Assembly (NCBI GenBank): GCA_965200045.1
Contig: OZ241330.1
Location: 1,736,001-1,800,000, forward strand
DNA length: 64,000 bases
Source of the DNA: Bin25 sp026709415
Lineage (GTDB): Bacteria > Bacteroidota > Bacteroidia > Flavobacteriales > Flavobacteriaceae
Reading direction: 5' to 3'
Shown: positions 36,062-46,183 of the stretch, piece after piece
Position numbering within the stretch: position 1 is the first letter of the stretch
Layout of the letters: every line of letters starts with the position of its first letter
Notes under the pieces: model-generated
What the model saw: the letters and a program-made list of their open reading frames with translations, nothing else
What the model was told of the DNA's origin: nothing
Database searches by the model: none
Program-made: the position numbers and the translations under genes

Positions 36062-37447
36062 ATGATAAGGGGAATTTCATTTCACAACTATACCAAAGAA
36101 TTCCCCTATAATTTGAGGTTGGCTTCTCCCGTCATTTTAGGAATGGTGGGCCATGTTGTCGTTCAGTTGGTGGATAACATCATGGTGGGTCAACTGGGTC
36201 CATCTGAGTTAGCAGCCATTTCATTAGGCAACAGTTATATTTTTATCGCTCTTTCGATAGGGTTGGGATTTTCAACAGCCATTACACCATTGGTTGCAGA
36301 ATCTCATGTGGCTAAGAGGCCAATGGTTATTCGATTGATTTTTTCTAATGGATTAATTATGTGTTTTTCATTGGGTATATTACTGAGTTTGGCCGTTTTT
36401 TTAGCTCATCCCATTTTGTACCGGATGGGGCAACCACCAGAGGTTGTGGATTTAGCCATTCCATACTTAAAATGGGTTTCTTTTTCTTTGGTTCCGTTGA
36501 TCACATTCCAAGCATTCAAACAATTTTCAGATGGTTTGTCTAAAACATTGCCCGCCATGTATGCTACTATTCTATCCAATGGATTGAATATTGTATTAAA
36601 TTACTTTTTAATTTTTGGTGTTTGGATTTTTCCCCAATGGGGTATTGAAGGAGCCGCCATTGGCACCTTTATTTCGCGAGCGATCATGGTTTTGTTTATG
36701 ATTTTGTACATGATCAAAAAAAAGAACATCCGAACCTATTTGCCAGGATTTGATGATTGGAAGTTCAAGCCCATGATATTTAATAAACTATTAAGTATCG
36801 GTTATCCATCGGCTTTGCAGATGCTTTGTGAATTCCTTTTCTTTATTTCTGCTATATGGTTGTCGGGTATTTTAGGAGAACTTTCACAAGCGGCCAATCA
36901 AATTGCTTTGAACTTAACTGCGATAACTTATATGTTCGCCATGGGTATTGGCGTAGTGGCAACTATACGGATTGGAAATTATAAAGGGGCTAAAAATTTC
37001 AAAGAGCTCAAAAGAGTGGCTTACTCGATATTTCTTTTGATACTCATTATGGATGTTATTTTTTGTTTTACCCTATTAGTTTCTCGCCATGAATTACCGT
37101 GGATATATTTAGACAATAACAATGTAGAAGAGTTTCTTGAAATTCAAACAGTAGTTTTAATGGCTTCTCAACTGTTATTGATATCATCTATATTTCAAAT
37201 ATTTGATGGTACCCAAGCCGTGATTTTGGGAGCCTTAAGGGGATTGCAAGATGTGAAAATTCCAGCATTGATTTGTTTTATAGCTTATGGTTTAGTCGGC
37301 TTCCCACTTTCTTATTATTTGAGCATGAACTCATCAATGGGTGTAACGGGAATCTGGATAGGACTCCTGGCTGGTTTATTGCTTTCATCAAGTTTATTAT
37401 TTATTAGATTCGAATTGATGACCAATAAATTAATCGTCAATAGATGA
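36062..37447 (+). CDS. MATE-family efflux transporter
   Basis: Inner-membrane multidrug/Na+ or H+ antiporter of the NorM type. 461 aa with twelve hydrophobic segments in two halves. The N-terminal signature is VILGMVGHVVVQLVDNIMVGQLGP, shown here as VILGMVGHVV and VDNIMVGQLG, followed by LAAISLGNS and GFSTAITPLVAE. It is 15 nt after the M28 peptidase gene and is probably the last gene of this unit. Confidence 0.93.
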   Translation: MIRGISFHNYTKEFPYNLRLASPVILGMVGHVVVQLVDNIMVGQLGPSELAAISLGNSYIFIALSIGLGFSTAITPLVAESHVAKRPMVIRLIFSNGLIMCFSLGILLSLAVFLAHPILYRMGQPPEVVDLAIPYLKWVSFSLVPLITFQAFKQFSDGLSKTLPAMYATILSNGLNIVLNYFLIFGVWIFPQWGIEGAAIGTFISRAIMVLFMILYMIKKKNIRTYLPGFDDWKFKPMIFNKLLSIGYPSALQMLCEFLFFISAIWLSGILGELSQAANQIALNLTAITYMFAMGIGVVATIRIGNYKGAKNFKELKRVAYSIFLLILIMDVIFCFTLLVSRHELPWIYLDNNNVEEFLEIQTVVLMASQLLLISSIFQIFDGTQAVILGALRGLQDVKIPALICFIAYGLVGFPLSYYLSMNSSMGVTGIWIGLLAGLLLSSSLLFIRFELMTNKLIVNR

Positions 37448-37603
37448 AACATCCATTATCCTTTCAACATCAATAACTAATTTTGAACAATGGTTAGTCA
37501 AATTAATCATATTTCATGTGCGATTGGGATTAAGTGAAACGCAACGGCTTATTAAAAATAATTCAACCGATTTAAATGATTGTTGAACAGTTATTTAAAA
37601 AAA

Positions 37604-38194
37604 ATGATTGAAACAATAGTTGAATTCGATAAACAACTGTTTGTCTATTTAAATGGACTAGGATCTCAACCCTTTGATTGGATATGGTTGGGGTTAACTC
37701 ATATTCTTTCAAATGTTACCGTTTATCTGTTTTGTTTGGTTTATTTGATATACAAATCAGGAATTAAACATTCAACACTGATTCTTGGGATTGGCTTACT
37801 ATTGGTTTTAGCTACGGATCAATCAACCAACTTTTCAAAAGATATTATTCAAAGATTAAGACCTTGTTACGAACCGAGTTTAGAGGGGATGGTGCGTTTA
37901 GTTAAACCATCTTGTGGAGGAAAGTATGGTTTTTTTTCAGGTCATGCTTCCAATTCATTTGGCTTGGCGGTTCTCTTTGGTTTAATCATCAATAACTATT
38001 CGAAATGGATACCTATTTTATTGGTTTTCATCGCCTCTTTAATTGCTTATAGTCGTGTATACATTGGGGTTCACTATCCGATTGATATTCTTGTTGGGAG
38101 TGCTTTTGGAAGCCTTTATGGTTATTTATTCTTTCGATTGTATCGATGGCTCAAATCCAAAATAACTTTCTCAGATTCGATCAAAAAAACTTAA
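37604..38194 (+). CDS. PAP2-family membrane phosphatase
   Basis: Dephosphorylates a lipid pyrophosphate or phosphate (undecaprenyl, phosphatidyl or lipid A type). About 196 aa with five to six membrane helices. The three PAP2 motifs are present: KDIIQRLRP, FFSGHASNS and YSRVYIGVHYPIDI. ATG 37604 (MIETIVEFDKQLF) is preferred over the upstream in-frame TTG at 37580 as it gives the standard start of the family. Substrate specificity is not readable. It is convergent with msrA. Confidence 0.88.
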   Translation: MIETIVEFDKQLFVYLNGLGSQPFDWIWLGLTHILSNVTVYLFCLVYLIYKSGIKHSTLILGIGLLLVLATDQSTNFSKDIIQRLRPCYEPSLEGMVRLVKPSCGGKYGFFSGHASNSFGLAVLFGLIINNYSKWIPILLVFIASLIAYSRVYIGVHYPIDILVGSAFGSLYGYLFFRLYRWLKSKITFSDSIKKT

Positions 38195-38204
38195 CTCAGA
38201 GATT

Positions 38205-38840
38205 TTAATCTTTTAATAGTTCTGGATAATTCGCTGCAAACTGATTGAATCGAGGAATTGAAACTCTACGAACATAAGGATGGTTAGGATTTTTTCGTTC
38301 AAAATCTTGATGGTATTCTTCGGCATAATAAAACTTTTCGAAGGCTAAAACTTGAGTGACAATTGGATTTTTAAAGGTGTTGTTTTTCGTTAAATATTCG
38401 ATGTGATTTTCAATCTGTTGTTTTTGTTTTTCAGTTTGATAAAATGCGATAGAACGGTATTGGGTTCCTTTATCAGGCCCTTGTTTATTTAAAGTGGTTG
38501 GATCATGAGATCCAAAAAACACATCTAACAAAGTTTCAAAAGAAATGATTTGGGGATTATAAATGATTTCCACAGTTTCTGCATGTCCCGTTTGACCGGA
38601 CCCGATGGCGGCATAAGTTGGATTTTTTGTATGGCCCCCACTGTAGCCAGAATAAACTTCTTCGACCCCTCTTAAACTTTCAAAAATCAATTCAACACAC
38701 CAAAAGCAACCGGAGGCAAAGTAGGCTTTTTGGGTTGTTTGGATAACTTTTAAAGTTGATTTATCAACGCTTAGAGGATTCATATTTGACTGAAGGGGTA
38801 ATAAAGTCAATACAGTCAAAATAAAAAGTATTTTTTTCAT
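38205..38840 (-). CDS. msrA: exported peptide-methionine (S)-S-oxide reductase
   Basis: Repairs oxidised methionine. The active site is ASGCFWCVELIF, and GYSGGHTKNPTY, GHAETVEIIYNP and HDPTTLNKQGPDKGTQYRS are family motifs. I start it at ATG 38840, which reveals a signal peptide (MKKILFILTVLTLLPLQSN); the frame continues 24 nt upstream to a GTG. Export implies a role in the periplasm. No MsrB domain is fused. Confidence 0.93.
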   Translation of the reverse strand: MKKILFILTVLTLLPLQSNMNPLSVDKSTLKVIQTTQKAYFASGCFWCVELIFESLRGVEEVYSGYSGGHTKNPTYAAIGSGQTGHAETVEIIYNPQIISFETLLDVFFGSHDPTTLNKQGPDKGTQYRSIAFYQTEKQKQQIENHIEYLTKNNTFKNPIVTQVLAFEKFYYAEEYHQDFERKNPNHPYVRRVSIPRFNQFAANYPELLKD

Positions 38841-38876
38841 CGGATTGGTATTAAAATTGGTCACTTGATTATATAA

Positions 38877-39281
38877 TCATGAATTTTTGTTTTGGCAATT
38901 AAACATCCAGTGAATGCCAAATTTATCGATTAGTTCTCCATAATGGGCATTCCAAAATTGATTTTCAATGGGCCTGGTTATTTTCCCACCTTTTGATAGG
39001 CTGTTAAACTTGTGTCTCATATCGTCTAAATCTTCAAAATTTAAGCTCAACGAAATGATATTTCCAGTTTCAGTTTGATTCACATCGGCTATCATTAGAA
39101 ATCTCTCGTTATGTCTTGATAACTCAGAATGCAAAATCCAATGTTTTTGTGATTGAGAAACAGGCATGGGAGAATTTTCATAAGTATTTTTAAACGTGCA
39201 TTTCAAATCTAGAGATTGACAATAAAATTCAATGGCTTGATTGGCCTCACCATTAAGTAAAATAAAAGGATTGATAACCAT
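38877..39281 (-). CDS. PhnB-like VOC-family protein
   Basis: 134-aa vicinal oxygen chelate fold with the opening PFILLNGEANQAIEFYCQ and the closing FGIHWMFNC typical of the PhnB / 3-demethylubiquinone methyltransferase-like subgroup. It is usually of unknown substrate. The gene stands between msrA and a glycosyltransferase on the same strand, 36 nt upstream of msrA; it may be co-transcribed with it. Confidence 0.82.
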   Translation of the reverse strand: MVINPFILLNGEANQAIEFYCQSLDLKCTFKNTYENSPMPVSQSQKHWILHSELSRHNERFLMIADVNQTETGNIISLSLNFEDLDDMRHKFNSLSKGGKITRPIENQFWNAHYGELIDKFGIHWMFNCQNKNS

Positions 39282-39318
39282 CGTTTGATTTTTAATTAAC
39301 TAAAAAATAATTTTTGAT

Positions 39319-40455
39319 TTAACTTGAATTGACGAATGATATCCATTGTTCTGTGAAATAATCCCAATCATAAGAACTTTTGGACTTTAAAATGTTGGCT
39401 TTGAAGCTTTCGATCTTTTCTTTTTGTAACGAAGATATTATCGTTTGATAAAAATCGCTAGGAAAATGTTTAGAAACCAAACCGGATTGATCTCTTTTAA
39501 CAATTCTGGCAATTCCCTCAACATCACTAACTACCAAAGGCAAATCATAATGATAGGAAAGTGGAATTATTCCACTTTGAGTCGCCGAACGGTAGGGAAG
39601 AACTAGTAAATCTGCTGCCGAAAAAACCAATTGAGTCAAGGTTTTACCAGCAAATTGAAAGTAGCATTGAACTTTTTGATCAAGTTGATTACTCTTGATC
39701 AATTTTCGATAATAGGCTTTACTTTGATAACAGTCACCCACTACCTTAAGTTCTATGTTTTCCCTGTCAAGCAAATCTCTTGATAATGATCTTAGCAATA
39801 CATCCAATCCTTTATATTTTCTGATGATGCCATAGAATAATAAAATATTTGAAGATTGATTCCAACCCAGTTGTTTTCTTGCTTTTGTCTTTTCGATTTT
39901 TGGATATAAATCTTTTGAAATGGGATGAGGGTTATGCCATATAGGTTTTGAATGAATATTTGAAGCAATTTGTGATGCCACATTCTCTGAAAGGGCTGAA
40001 AATTTATCGATGTGTTGAGCAAAGATTTTATTCAGGAACCCATCATATATTCTTTTTTCATGAGCCACCCAATTATCAACAAAACCAATTTTAAGAATAT
40101 GTTTATCTAATAGTTTCATTATTCCACGATAACAAAAAGTTAATAGTGGAGTGTAGTATCTAAAAACAACGATTTGAGGGTTGAGTTTATTCAATTCTTG
40201 TGCAACTCTTTTCCAAGTCATTGGATTATAGGCATGAATTTTTCGTGAAACGTTTAGCCCATCATCATGATAGTCGGTCGAATATTGTGAACTGCCAGGA
40301 AATATGATTTGAGGATACAGTTTTGTGAACGTCCACAATTGGACATGGTGTCCTCTTTTAATGAGTGATAAAGCAAACTGATGTTGGGTTTCAGAAATAC
40401 CACCTCGAAAGGGTAACGCAGGCCCTATCAACACTATTGAAGAATGTTTTCCCAT
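39319..40455 (-). CDS. family 4 glycosyltransferase (GT-B)
   Basis: 378 aa, cytoplasmic. The N-terminal half opens with IGPALPFRGGISETQHQFA, a typical nucleotide-sugar GT-B glycine-rich loop. The C-terminal donor-binding half has LLFYGIIRKYKGLDVLLRSL and AADLLVLPYRSATQSGIIPL, the GT1/GT4 signature. It transfers a sugar to an unknown acceptor, perhaps for envelope glycans. It lies 51 nt downstream of secA on the same strand. Confidence 0.9.
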   Translation of the reverse strand: MGKHSSIVLIGPALPFRGGISETQHQFALSLIKRGHHVQLWTFTKLYPQIIFPGSSQYSTDYHDDGLNVSRKIHAYNPMTWKRVAQELNKLNPQIVVFRYYTPLLTFCYRGIMKLLDKHILKIGFVDNWVAHEKRIYDGFLNKIFAQHIDKFSALSENVASQIASNIHSKPIWHNPHPISKDLYPKIEKTKARKQLGWNQSSNILLFYGIIRKYKGLDVLLRSLSRDLLDRENIELKVVGDCYQSKAYYRKLIKSNQLDQKVQCYFQFAGKTLTQLVFSAADLLVLPYRSATQSGIIPLSYHYDLPLVVSDVEGIARIVKRDQSGLVSKHFPSDFYQTIISSLQKEKIESFKANILKSKSSYDWDYFTEQWISFVNSS

Positions 40456-40506
40456 GGTTCAACAACAATCGGTGAAAAAAGAGAAAATTGAAAGGTTCAA
40501 ATTTTC

Positions 40507-43500
40507 TCAAGCATTATCCAACACCCAAGAACCAGATTCAATCAGAGGTAAAGCTCGTTTGTATTTCATGTTTTTGACTTCGCCGGATGAAACATGAGTC
40601 AGTTTCACCACATCATTTCTGCCAATTTTTTTGGTGTCTCGTATGAATGTTTCGACTTTCTCTTTGCTTCTTTGCACCTGACTTCCAGCTTGCCGATTCA
40701 TTTCAGCCAATTGTTGTGAGTTAAGACTTTGATCTTTAGATTCCCGATAATCTTGTCTTCTTTGGGATATAGAAGCTTCTTCGACATTTTCATTGGCTTG
40801 AATTGGGATATTACCTTTGATCAAAAAGGAAGCGATTTCTTTGTTGAGATCGTTTATCATGGCTCGAAAAAGCTCAAAAGATTCAAATTTATAGATCAAT
40901 AAAGGATCTTTTTGTTCGTGAACGGCAAGTTGTACGGATTGCTTGAGCTCATCCATTTTTCTCAAATGATTTTTCCAAGCCTCATCGATCAACGCTAATG
41001 AAATTTTACATTCGATTTCATCAACTAAATTTTCACCTTTAGCATCATAGGCTTTTTGTAAATCAGTCACCACATTAATGGTCCTAACGCCATTTGTAAA
41101 GGGAATGATAATTCGCTTGTAGTTGCGACTTTGATTCTCAACCACATTACGGATAACCTGATATGCCAAGGATGTATTAATGCGACATCTTTGCAGGTAT
41201 CTCTTTAGGGCACTATTGTAGAGAAGCGAAGTTAATTTCGTTTCTGATTCATTTTCAAACTGTGCTTTGTCAACGGGTAAGCTTAGGGCAAAACTGCTAA
41301 TGACATCGATTTCAAACTCCCCATAATCATTGTTTGGTTTTGATTGTAATACAACCTCTTCACAAGAATCATAAATCAAATTAAGGATATCAAGTTTTAA
41401 TCGTTTACTTTCGAGTGCGTGTCTTCGTCGTTTATAAATGACCTCTCTTTGAGCACTCATGACATCATCGTATTCAAGCAACCGTTTTCGGATTCCAAAA
41501 TTATTTTCTTCAACTTTTTTCTGAGCCCGTTCGATCGACCTTGTCATCATGGAATGTTGAATAACTTCCCCTTCTTTTAAACCTAATCGGTCCATGATTT
41601 TAGAAACCCTTTCAGAACCAAATAATCGCATTAAATTATCTTCCAGCGAAACATAAAACTGGGAGCTTCCTGGATCCCCTTGTCTTCCTGAACGACCACG
41701 AAGTTGTCGATCCACTCTTCGAGAATCATGTCTTTCAGTTCCGACGATAGCTAACCCTCCGGCTTTAATCACTTCGTTGGTTAATTTTATATCGGTCCCC
41801 CTGCCGGCCATATTGGTTGCGATGGTTACGACACCAGGATTTCCGGCTTCTGCCACAATTTTGGCTTCTTTTTTATGCAGTTTAGCATTCAAAACATTAT
41901 GCTTGATTTTCCCGACGGTTAACATTTTACTGAGTAATTCAGATATTTCTACCGAAGTTGTCCCGATTAAAACGGGTCTTCCTTTGTTTGATAGGGTGGT
42001 GACATTTTGGATGACTGCTTTATATTTTTCTCTTTTTGTTTTGTATATCAAATCGTTTTCATCGTCACGTACGATCGGTTTATTAGTAGGCACTTCGATC
42101 ACATCGAGTTTATAAATCTGCCAAAACTCACCAGCTTCGGTGATGGCTGTCCCCGTCATTCCAGATAATTTGTGATACTTTCTAAAATAATTTTGAAGTG
42201 TAATGGTCGCAAAGGTCTGAGTCGCAGCTTCCACATTGACATTTTCTTTGGCTTCGATAGCTTGATGTAGTCCATCGGAATAACGTCTTCCTTCCATGAT
42301 TCTTCCGGTTTGTTCATCCACTATCTTGACTTTGTTTTCAATAACGACATATTGAGTGTCTTTTTCAAACAAAGTATAGGCTTTTAAAAGCTGATTCATC
42401 GTATGAATGCGTTCACTTTTGATATCAAAATCTTGAAAGAGCTGTCGCTTTAATTCGGTTTCTTTTTCGACTTCAAGATTTTTTTGTTGAATTTTCACAA
42501 TTTCAACACCGATATCGGGTAGCACAAAAAAGTTTTTGTCATCAGAATCTTGAGATAAGTACTCAATGCCTTTATCCGTTAAATCGATTTGATTGGTTTT
42601 TTCTTCAATAACAAAATAAAGTTCAGCATCTACTTTTGGCATCTCCCGATTGTTATCTTGCATGTAAAAGTTTTCGGTCTTTTGTAATAATTGTCGGTTC
42701 CCTTCTTGACTCAAAAATTTGATCAAGGCTTTGTGTTTTGGCAATCCCCTGTGAACTCTAAGCAAGAGAAGACCTCCTTGTTTGACATCATTTTCTTTGA
42801 TGAGCTCACGTGCTTGAGAAAGCACAGAATTCAACATAGTCCGTTGCTTGGCCACTAGAGAACTTACTTTTCCTTTTAAATCGTTGAACTCTTGTCGGTC
42901 ATCACTTTGGGTTGGTCCAGAGATAATGAGAGGCGTCCTGGCATCATCAATCAACACGGAATCGACTTCATCGACTATAGCATAGTTGTGATTACGTTGC
43001 ACCAAATCCTCAATAGCATGGGCCATATTATCTCGTAGATAATCAAATCCAAATTCATTATTAGTCCCGTAGGTGATATCGGCTTTATAAGCGGCTCTTC
43101 TTTCTGGGCTATTTGGTTTGTGATGATCGATACAGTCAACAGTTAATCCGTGAAATTCAAAAATTGGAGCCATCCATGCGCTATCTCTTTTAGCCAAATA
43201 ATCATTAACGGTAACGATATGGACCCCATTACCTGGTAGGGCATTGAGATAAACAGGAAGTGTGGCTACTAAAGTTTTTCCTTCCCCGGTTTGCATTTCA
43301 GCAATTTTTCCTTGGTGTAATACAATCCCTCCCAACAGCTGAACATCATAATGAATCATATCCCAAACGATAGGTTTTCCTGCCGCATCCCATCGGTTAT
43401 GCCAAATGGCAAATTCGCCTTCTAGTTCTACATAATCTTGTTTTGAAGCCAATAAACGATCATTTGGAGTGGCATTCACTCGAATGCTTTTGTTATTAAA

Positions 43501-43863
43501 AAACCTTACCGCCGTTTCTTTGATTAAAGCATAGGCTTGGGGCATTATCTCAAAAAGTAATTCATCAATGGTTTTTTGAATTTGAGATTCGAATTGATCT
43601 ATTTCTTTGTAAACGGACTCTTTTTCGGCTAAATCTTCAGTTTGGGTGGCTTTTTGGGTAAGATCTTCAATCGATTTCTGTAATGGTTTTCTGACCCTTT
43701 CTATCTGACTTTTAAACTCTAGGGTTTTATGCCTTAGTTCATCATTAGAAAGATCGTCGTATTGATTTTCAAACGATTTGATTTTTTCGACCAAAGGCCA
43801 AAGTTTTTTTAAATCTTTTTTGGTTTTATCACCAACAAATACTTTGAGAAGTGAATTCAGCAT
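40507..43863 (-). CDS. secA: preprotein translocase ATPase SecA
   Basis: Motor that drives proteins through SecYEG. 1118 aa, longer than enterobacterial SecA as is usual in Bacteroidota. Walker A region is EMQTGEGKTLVATLP; DEAD-type Walker B is VDEVDSVLIDDARTPLI; second nucleotide domain has TNMAGRGTDIKL and QLRGRSGRQGDPG. The nucleotide domain contains a longer insertion (around GGLLLLRVHRGLPKHKALI). The C-terminal Cys-rich zinc motif that binds SecB is absent; the protein ends with KYKRALPLIESGSWVL. Start ATG 43863. Confidence 0.97.
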   Translation of the reverse strand: MLNSLLKVFVGDKTKKDLKKLWPLVEKIKSFENQYDDLSNDELRHKTLEFKSQIERVRKPLQKSIEDLTQKATQTEDLAEKESVYKEIDQFESQIQKTIDELLFEIMPQAYALIKETAVRFFNNKSIRVNATPNDRLLASKQDYVELEGEFAIWHNRWDAAGKPIVWDMIHYDVQLLGGIVLHQGKIAEMQTGEGKTLVATLPVYLNALPGNGVHIVTVNDYLAKRDSAWMAPIFEFHGLTVDCIDHHKPNSPERRAAYKADITYGTNNEFGFDYLRDNMAHAIEDLVQRNHNYAIVDEVDSVLIDDARTPLIISGPTQSDDRQEFNDLKGKVSSLVAKQRTMLNSVLSQARELIKENDVKQGGLLLLRVHRGLPKHKALIKFLSQEGNRQLLQKTENFYMQDNNREMPKVDAELYFVIEEKTNQIDLTDKGIEYLSQDSDDKNFFVLPDIGVEIVKIQQKNLEVEKETELKRQLFQDFDIKSERIHTMNQLLKAYTLFEKDTQYVVIENKVKIVDEQTGRIMEGRRYSDGLHQAIEAKENVNVEAATQTFATITLQNYFRKYHKLSGMTGTAITEAGEFWQIYKLDVIEVPTNKPIVRDDENDLIYKTKREKYKAVIQNVTTLSNKGRPVLIGTTSVEISELLSKMLTVGKIKHNVLNAKLHKKEAKIVAEAGNPGVVTIATNMAGRGTDIKLTNEVIKAGGLAIVGTERHDSRRVDRQLRGRSGRQGDPGSSQFYVSLEDNLMRLFGSERVSKIMDRLGLKEGEVIQHSMMTRSIERAQKKVEENNFGIRKRLLEYDDVMSAQREVIYKRRRHALESKRLKLDILNLIYDSCEEVVLQSKPNNDYGEFEIDVISSFALSLPVDKAQFENESETKLTSLLYNSALKRYLQRCRINTSLAYQVIRNVVENQSRNYKRIIIPFTNGVRTINVVTDLQKAYDAKGENLVDEIECKISLALIDEAWKNHLRKMDELKQSVQLAVHEQKDPLLIYKFESFELFRAMINDLNKEIASFLIKGNIPIQANENVEEASISQRRQDYRESKDQSLNSQQLAEMNRQAGSQVQRSKEKVETFIRDTKKIGRNDVVKLTHVSSGEVKNMKYKRALPLIESGSWVLDNA

Positions 43864-44089
43864 AAACTGCTTAGGTTATGAGCCTCAAAATTGGGAAAAA
43901 TAAACATATTCAAACAACGAAATTCGATCCAACTTGCGCCATTTTAATTTCTTGAATTTGTTTTAAAGTAAACGATCTAAAACCGATAGATCTGAATAAA
44001 ACAAAGAACTAAAGTTTAAAAGTTCGGCAAAATGCTATACTCGCTAAGCCCTTGAAAATTAGTAATGTCAATTCTCTGAAATGAACTAT

Positions 44090-44311
44090 TTAATATTCAT
44101 CTTCATTCCACAAATAATCTTCTTTGGATGGGAAATCTGGCCAAATTTCTTCTATTGAATCATAGTACTCACCTTCATCTTCCATTGCTTGAAGGTTTTC
44201 AACAACTTCTAATGGTGCACCAGTTCGAATCGCAAAATCAATTAATTCATCTTTAGTCGCTGGCCATGGAGCATCACTTAAATAAGATGCTAATTCGAGA
44301 GTCCAATACAT
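44090..44311 (-). CDS. DUF2795-family small acidic protein
   Basis: 73 aa, strongly acidic. It opens with MYWTLELASYLSDAPWPATK and carries AIRTGAPLEVVENLQAMED, which is the pattern of the conserved Bacteroidota DUF2795 proteins. Function is unknown. It is monocistronic, with a well-matched -7 element upstream. The 190-nt gaps on each side (43864-44089 and 44312-44502) hold no other gene that I can see. Confidence 0.85.
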   Translation of the reverse strand: MYWTLELASYLSDAPWPATKDELIDFAIRTGAPLEVVENLQAMEDEGEYYDSIEEIWPDFPSKEDYLWNEDEY

Positions 44312-44329
44312 GGATTTTTAAATTTTTTG

Positions 44330-44337
44330 CAAAACTA
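44330..44337 (-). promoter_or_regulatory. candidate -7 element (TAGTTTTG) for the DUF2795 gene
   Basis: Exact TAnnTTTG on the minus strand, 18 nt before the ATG at 44311. Confidence 0.42.
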
Positions 44338-44502
44338 AAAATTTCAATTAATAAACATTCATAGAATCTGTTATTCTTTGACTAAAAATGCATTTTAATA
44401 AATGCTTAGCTTCTCCATAAGATGCCACACTTTGAGATTATAATTAATGTTAAATAAAGCGGTTCCAATTGCTTTGATGAATTAATAGTAAAAAAAGGAT
44501 AA

Positions 44503-46131
44503 TTACTCGGTTGAGGTTCTTTTATTGATTTTCACTCTTTTCATCTCGATACTCATTAAATGCAACGTGATTAGAATGAGTATAAAACTGGCAATGCGAT
44601 ATAAATAATCACCATAGGCGACATAAAAGGTTTGTTTATCATTTGTAAACGTTGTCCCATACAGAATCCCTTTTTGATCATATTCTAACTGAGATATGAT
44701 TTTTCCTTTGGTGTTTATGATTGCTGAAATACCTGTATTGGCACTTCTAATGATATTGCGTCGGGTTTCGATAGCTCGTAAACGAGTATAACTCAATAAT
44801 TGTTTATGCCCTGGTGTATTTCCCCACCAAGAGTCATTGGTCAGTACCGCCAATATGTTAGCCCCATTTCGAACATACCCGGTTACAAATTCACCATAGA
44901 CTGATTCGTAACAGATGATCGGTCCAGTATGAATCCTTTTAGTCCCATGGGAAAATACACTTCTTTCTTTTTGAGTGGATCTACTAACTATAGTTCCTCC
45001 TAAATTGATTAATGCATCACCCAGTATTGGCCTGATTATCTTTTTGAAGGGTAAATTTTCAACCCCCACGACTAATTTCGATTTATGGTAGTATTCAACA
45101 GGAAATCCCCATTGCAAATCAATGGCCGAATTATAAAAATCTACCCAAAGACTGTCTCTAAGCATATGAGAGCTAAGATTTGGACGTTGATGAGTTTTAT
45201 AAGTTCGATAAAACTGAAAGCCACTTAATAGTTGGGTATTGGGATAAGTTGATAGATAATTTAAAAGATTATTGTAGATTTCAGTTATAGGAAATTGGTC
45301 GATGGGTTCACCGTTGCCTTCAGCAAAATAAGTCTCAGGAGTAACGACAATATCATACCCATTCTTGAGTTCTTGGTAAGTCATTTCAGCAAGAAGGTCT
45401 AAAAATTCTAGATTACTTTGGCTGTATTTATCTGCATAGGAGTCAATATTGGGTTGAAGTAATAAAACATTGACTTCATTTTCTTGGCCTTCAGAATGAT
45501 TGAATATAACTAATGAAATCAAAGAAGGGACAACAATCAATATTATTGGAAAAATGAATTTTACAATTAGGTTTTTATAATGAAGATTAGGTGAAAGTTT
45601 TCGAAGGATTTCATAAATCCAAACATTCAGGATAAGAATCCATAGCGTTCCTCCAAAAACACCTGTAAACTCATACCACTGTATTAGCCAAATCCATTCG
45701 GAAAATACGTTCCCTAAATTTAGCCATGGCCAAGAAATATCCCAATTTAGATGTAGTTTTTCAAAACACAACCAAAGACATATCAAAAAAATATAAGCTA
45801 GTTTGAGATTTGTTTTTGATTTTGCCCAGTAAAAAAGTTGAAATAATAAAGCGAAAAATAGGCTATTACATACGTTGGCGAAAACCATCCCAAAGACAGT
45901 GGCATTGACAATCCACCATGTCGTCCCCAAATTCCATAAAAGAAAAATCAGAAAACAGAAGAAAAAAAAGCGGGATCTTTTATATGATACATTGTCATTT
46001 CGAATTCTATCTTCAATGAAAAATAGTGGAATAAGACCAAAAAAACTAAGTATTGGAATCCCCCATGTTGGCCAACTCAAAATGAGCATCGTAACTGATA
46101 AGATAGACAAAAACCAAGGAGACTTAAGCAT
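44503..46131 (-). CDS. lnt: apolipoprotein N-acyltransferase
   Basis: Adds the third acyl chain to the N-terminal Cys of lipoproteins in the inner membrane. About 542 aa: a membrane part of at least six helices (first 210 residues), then a nitrilase-like periplasmic domain with the Glu-Lys-Cys triad in VVTPETYFAEG, YHKSKLVVGVENLPF and GPIICYESVYGEF, and a final membrane helix. The open frame reaches a TTG one codon earlier; ATG 46131 is preferred. It is divergent from pssA with 52 nt between the starts. Confidence 0.92.
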   Translation of the reverse strand: MLKSPWFLSILSVTMLILSWPTWGIPILSFFGLIPLFFIEDRIRNDNVSYKRSRFFFFCFLIFLLWNLGTTWWIVNATVFGMVFANVCNSLFFALLFQLFYWAKSKTNLKLAYIFLICLWLCFEKLHLNWDISWPWLNLGNVFSEWIWLIQWYEFTGVFGGTLWILILNVWIYEILRKLSPNLHYKNLIVKFIFPIILIVVPSLISLVIFNHSEGQENEVNVLLLQPNIDSYADKYSQSNLEFLDLLAEMTYQELKNGYDIVVTPETYFAEGNGEPIDQFPITEIYNNLLNYLSTYPNTQLLSGFQFYRTYKTHQRPNLSSHMLRDSLWVDFYNSAIDLQWGFPVEYYHKSKLVVGVENLPFKKIIRPILGDALINLGGTIVSRSTQKERSVFSHGTKRIHTGPIICYESVYGEFVTGYVRNGANILAVLTNDSWWGNTPGHKQLLSYTRLRAIETRRNIIRSANTGISAIINTKGKIISQLEYDQKGILYGTTFTNDKQTFYVAYGDYLYRIASFILILITLHLMSIEMKRVKINKRTSTE

Positions 46132-46183
46132 CAAGATGCGAATTTAATTATCTTAGAGGGTTAATACACTAAAACGTCAACCT

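Noticed and set aside
41777..42115. 112-codon plus-strand frame inside secA
   Set aside because: Antisense shadow of the strongly conserved second nucleotide-binding domain of SecA.
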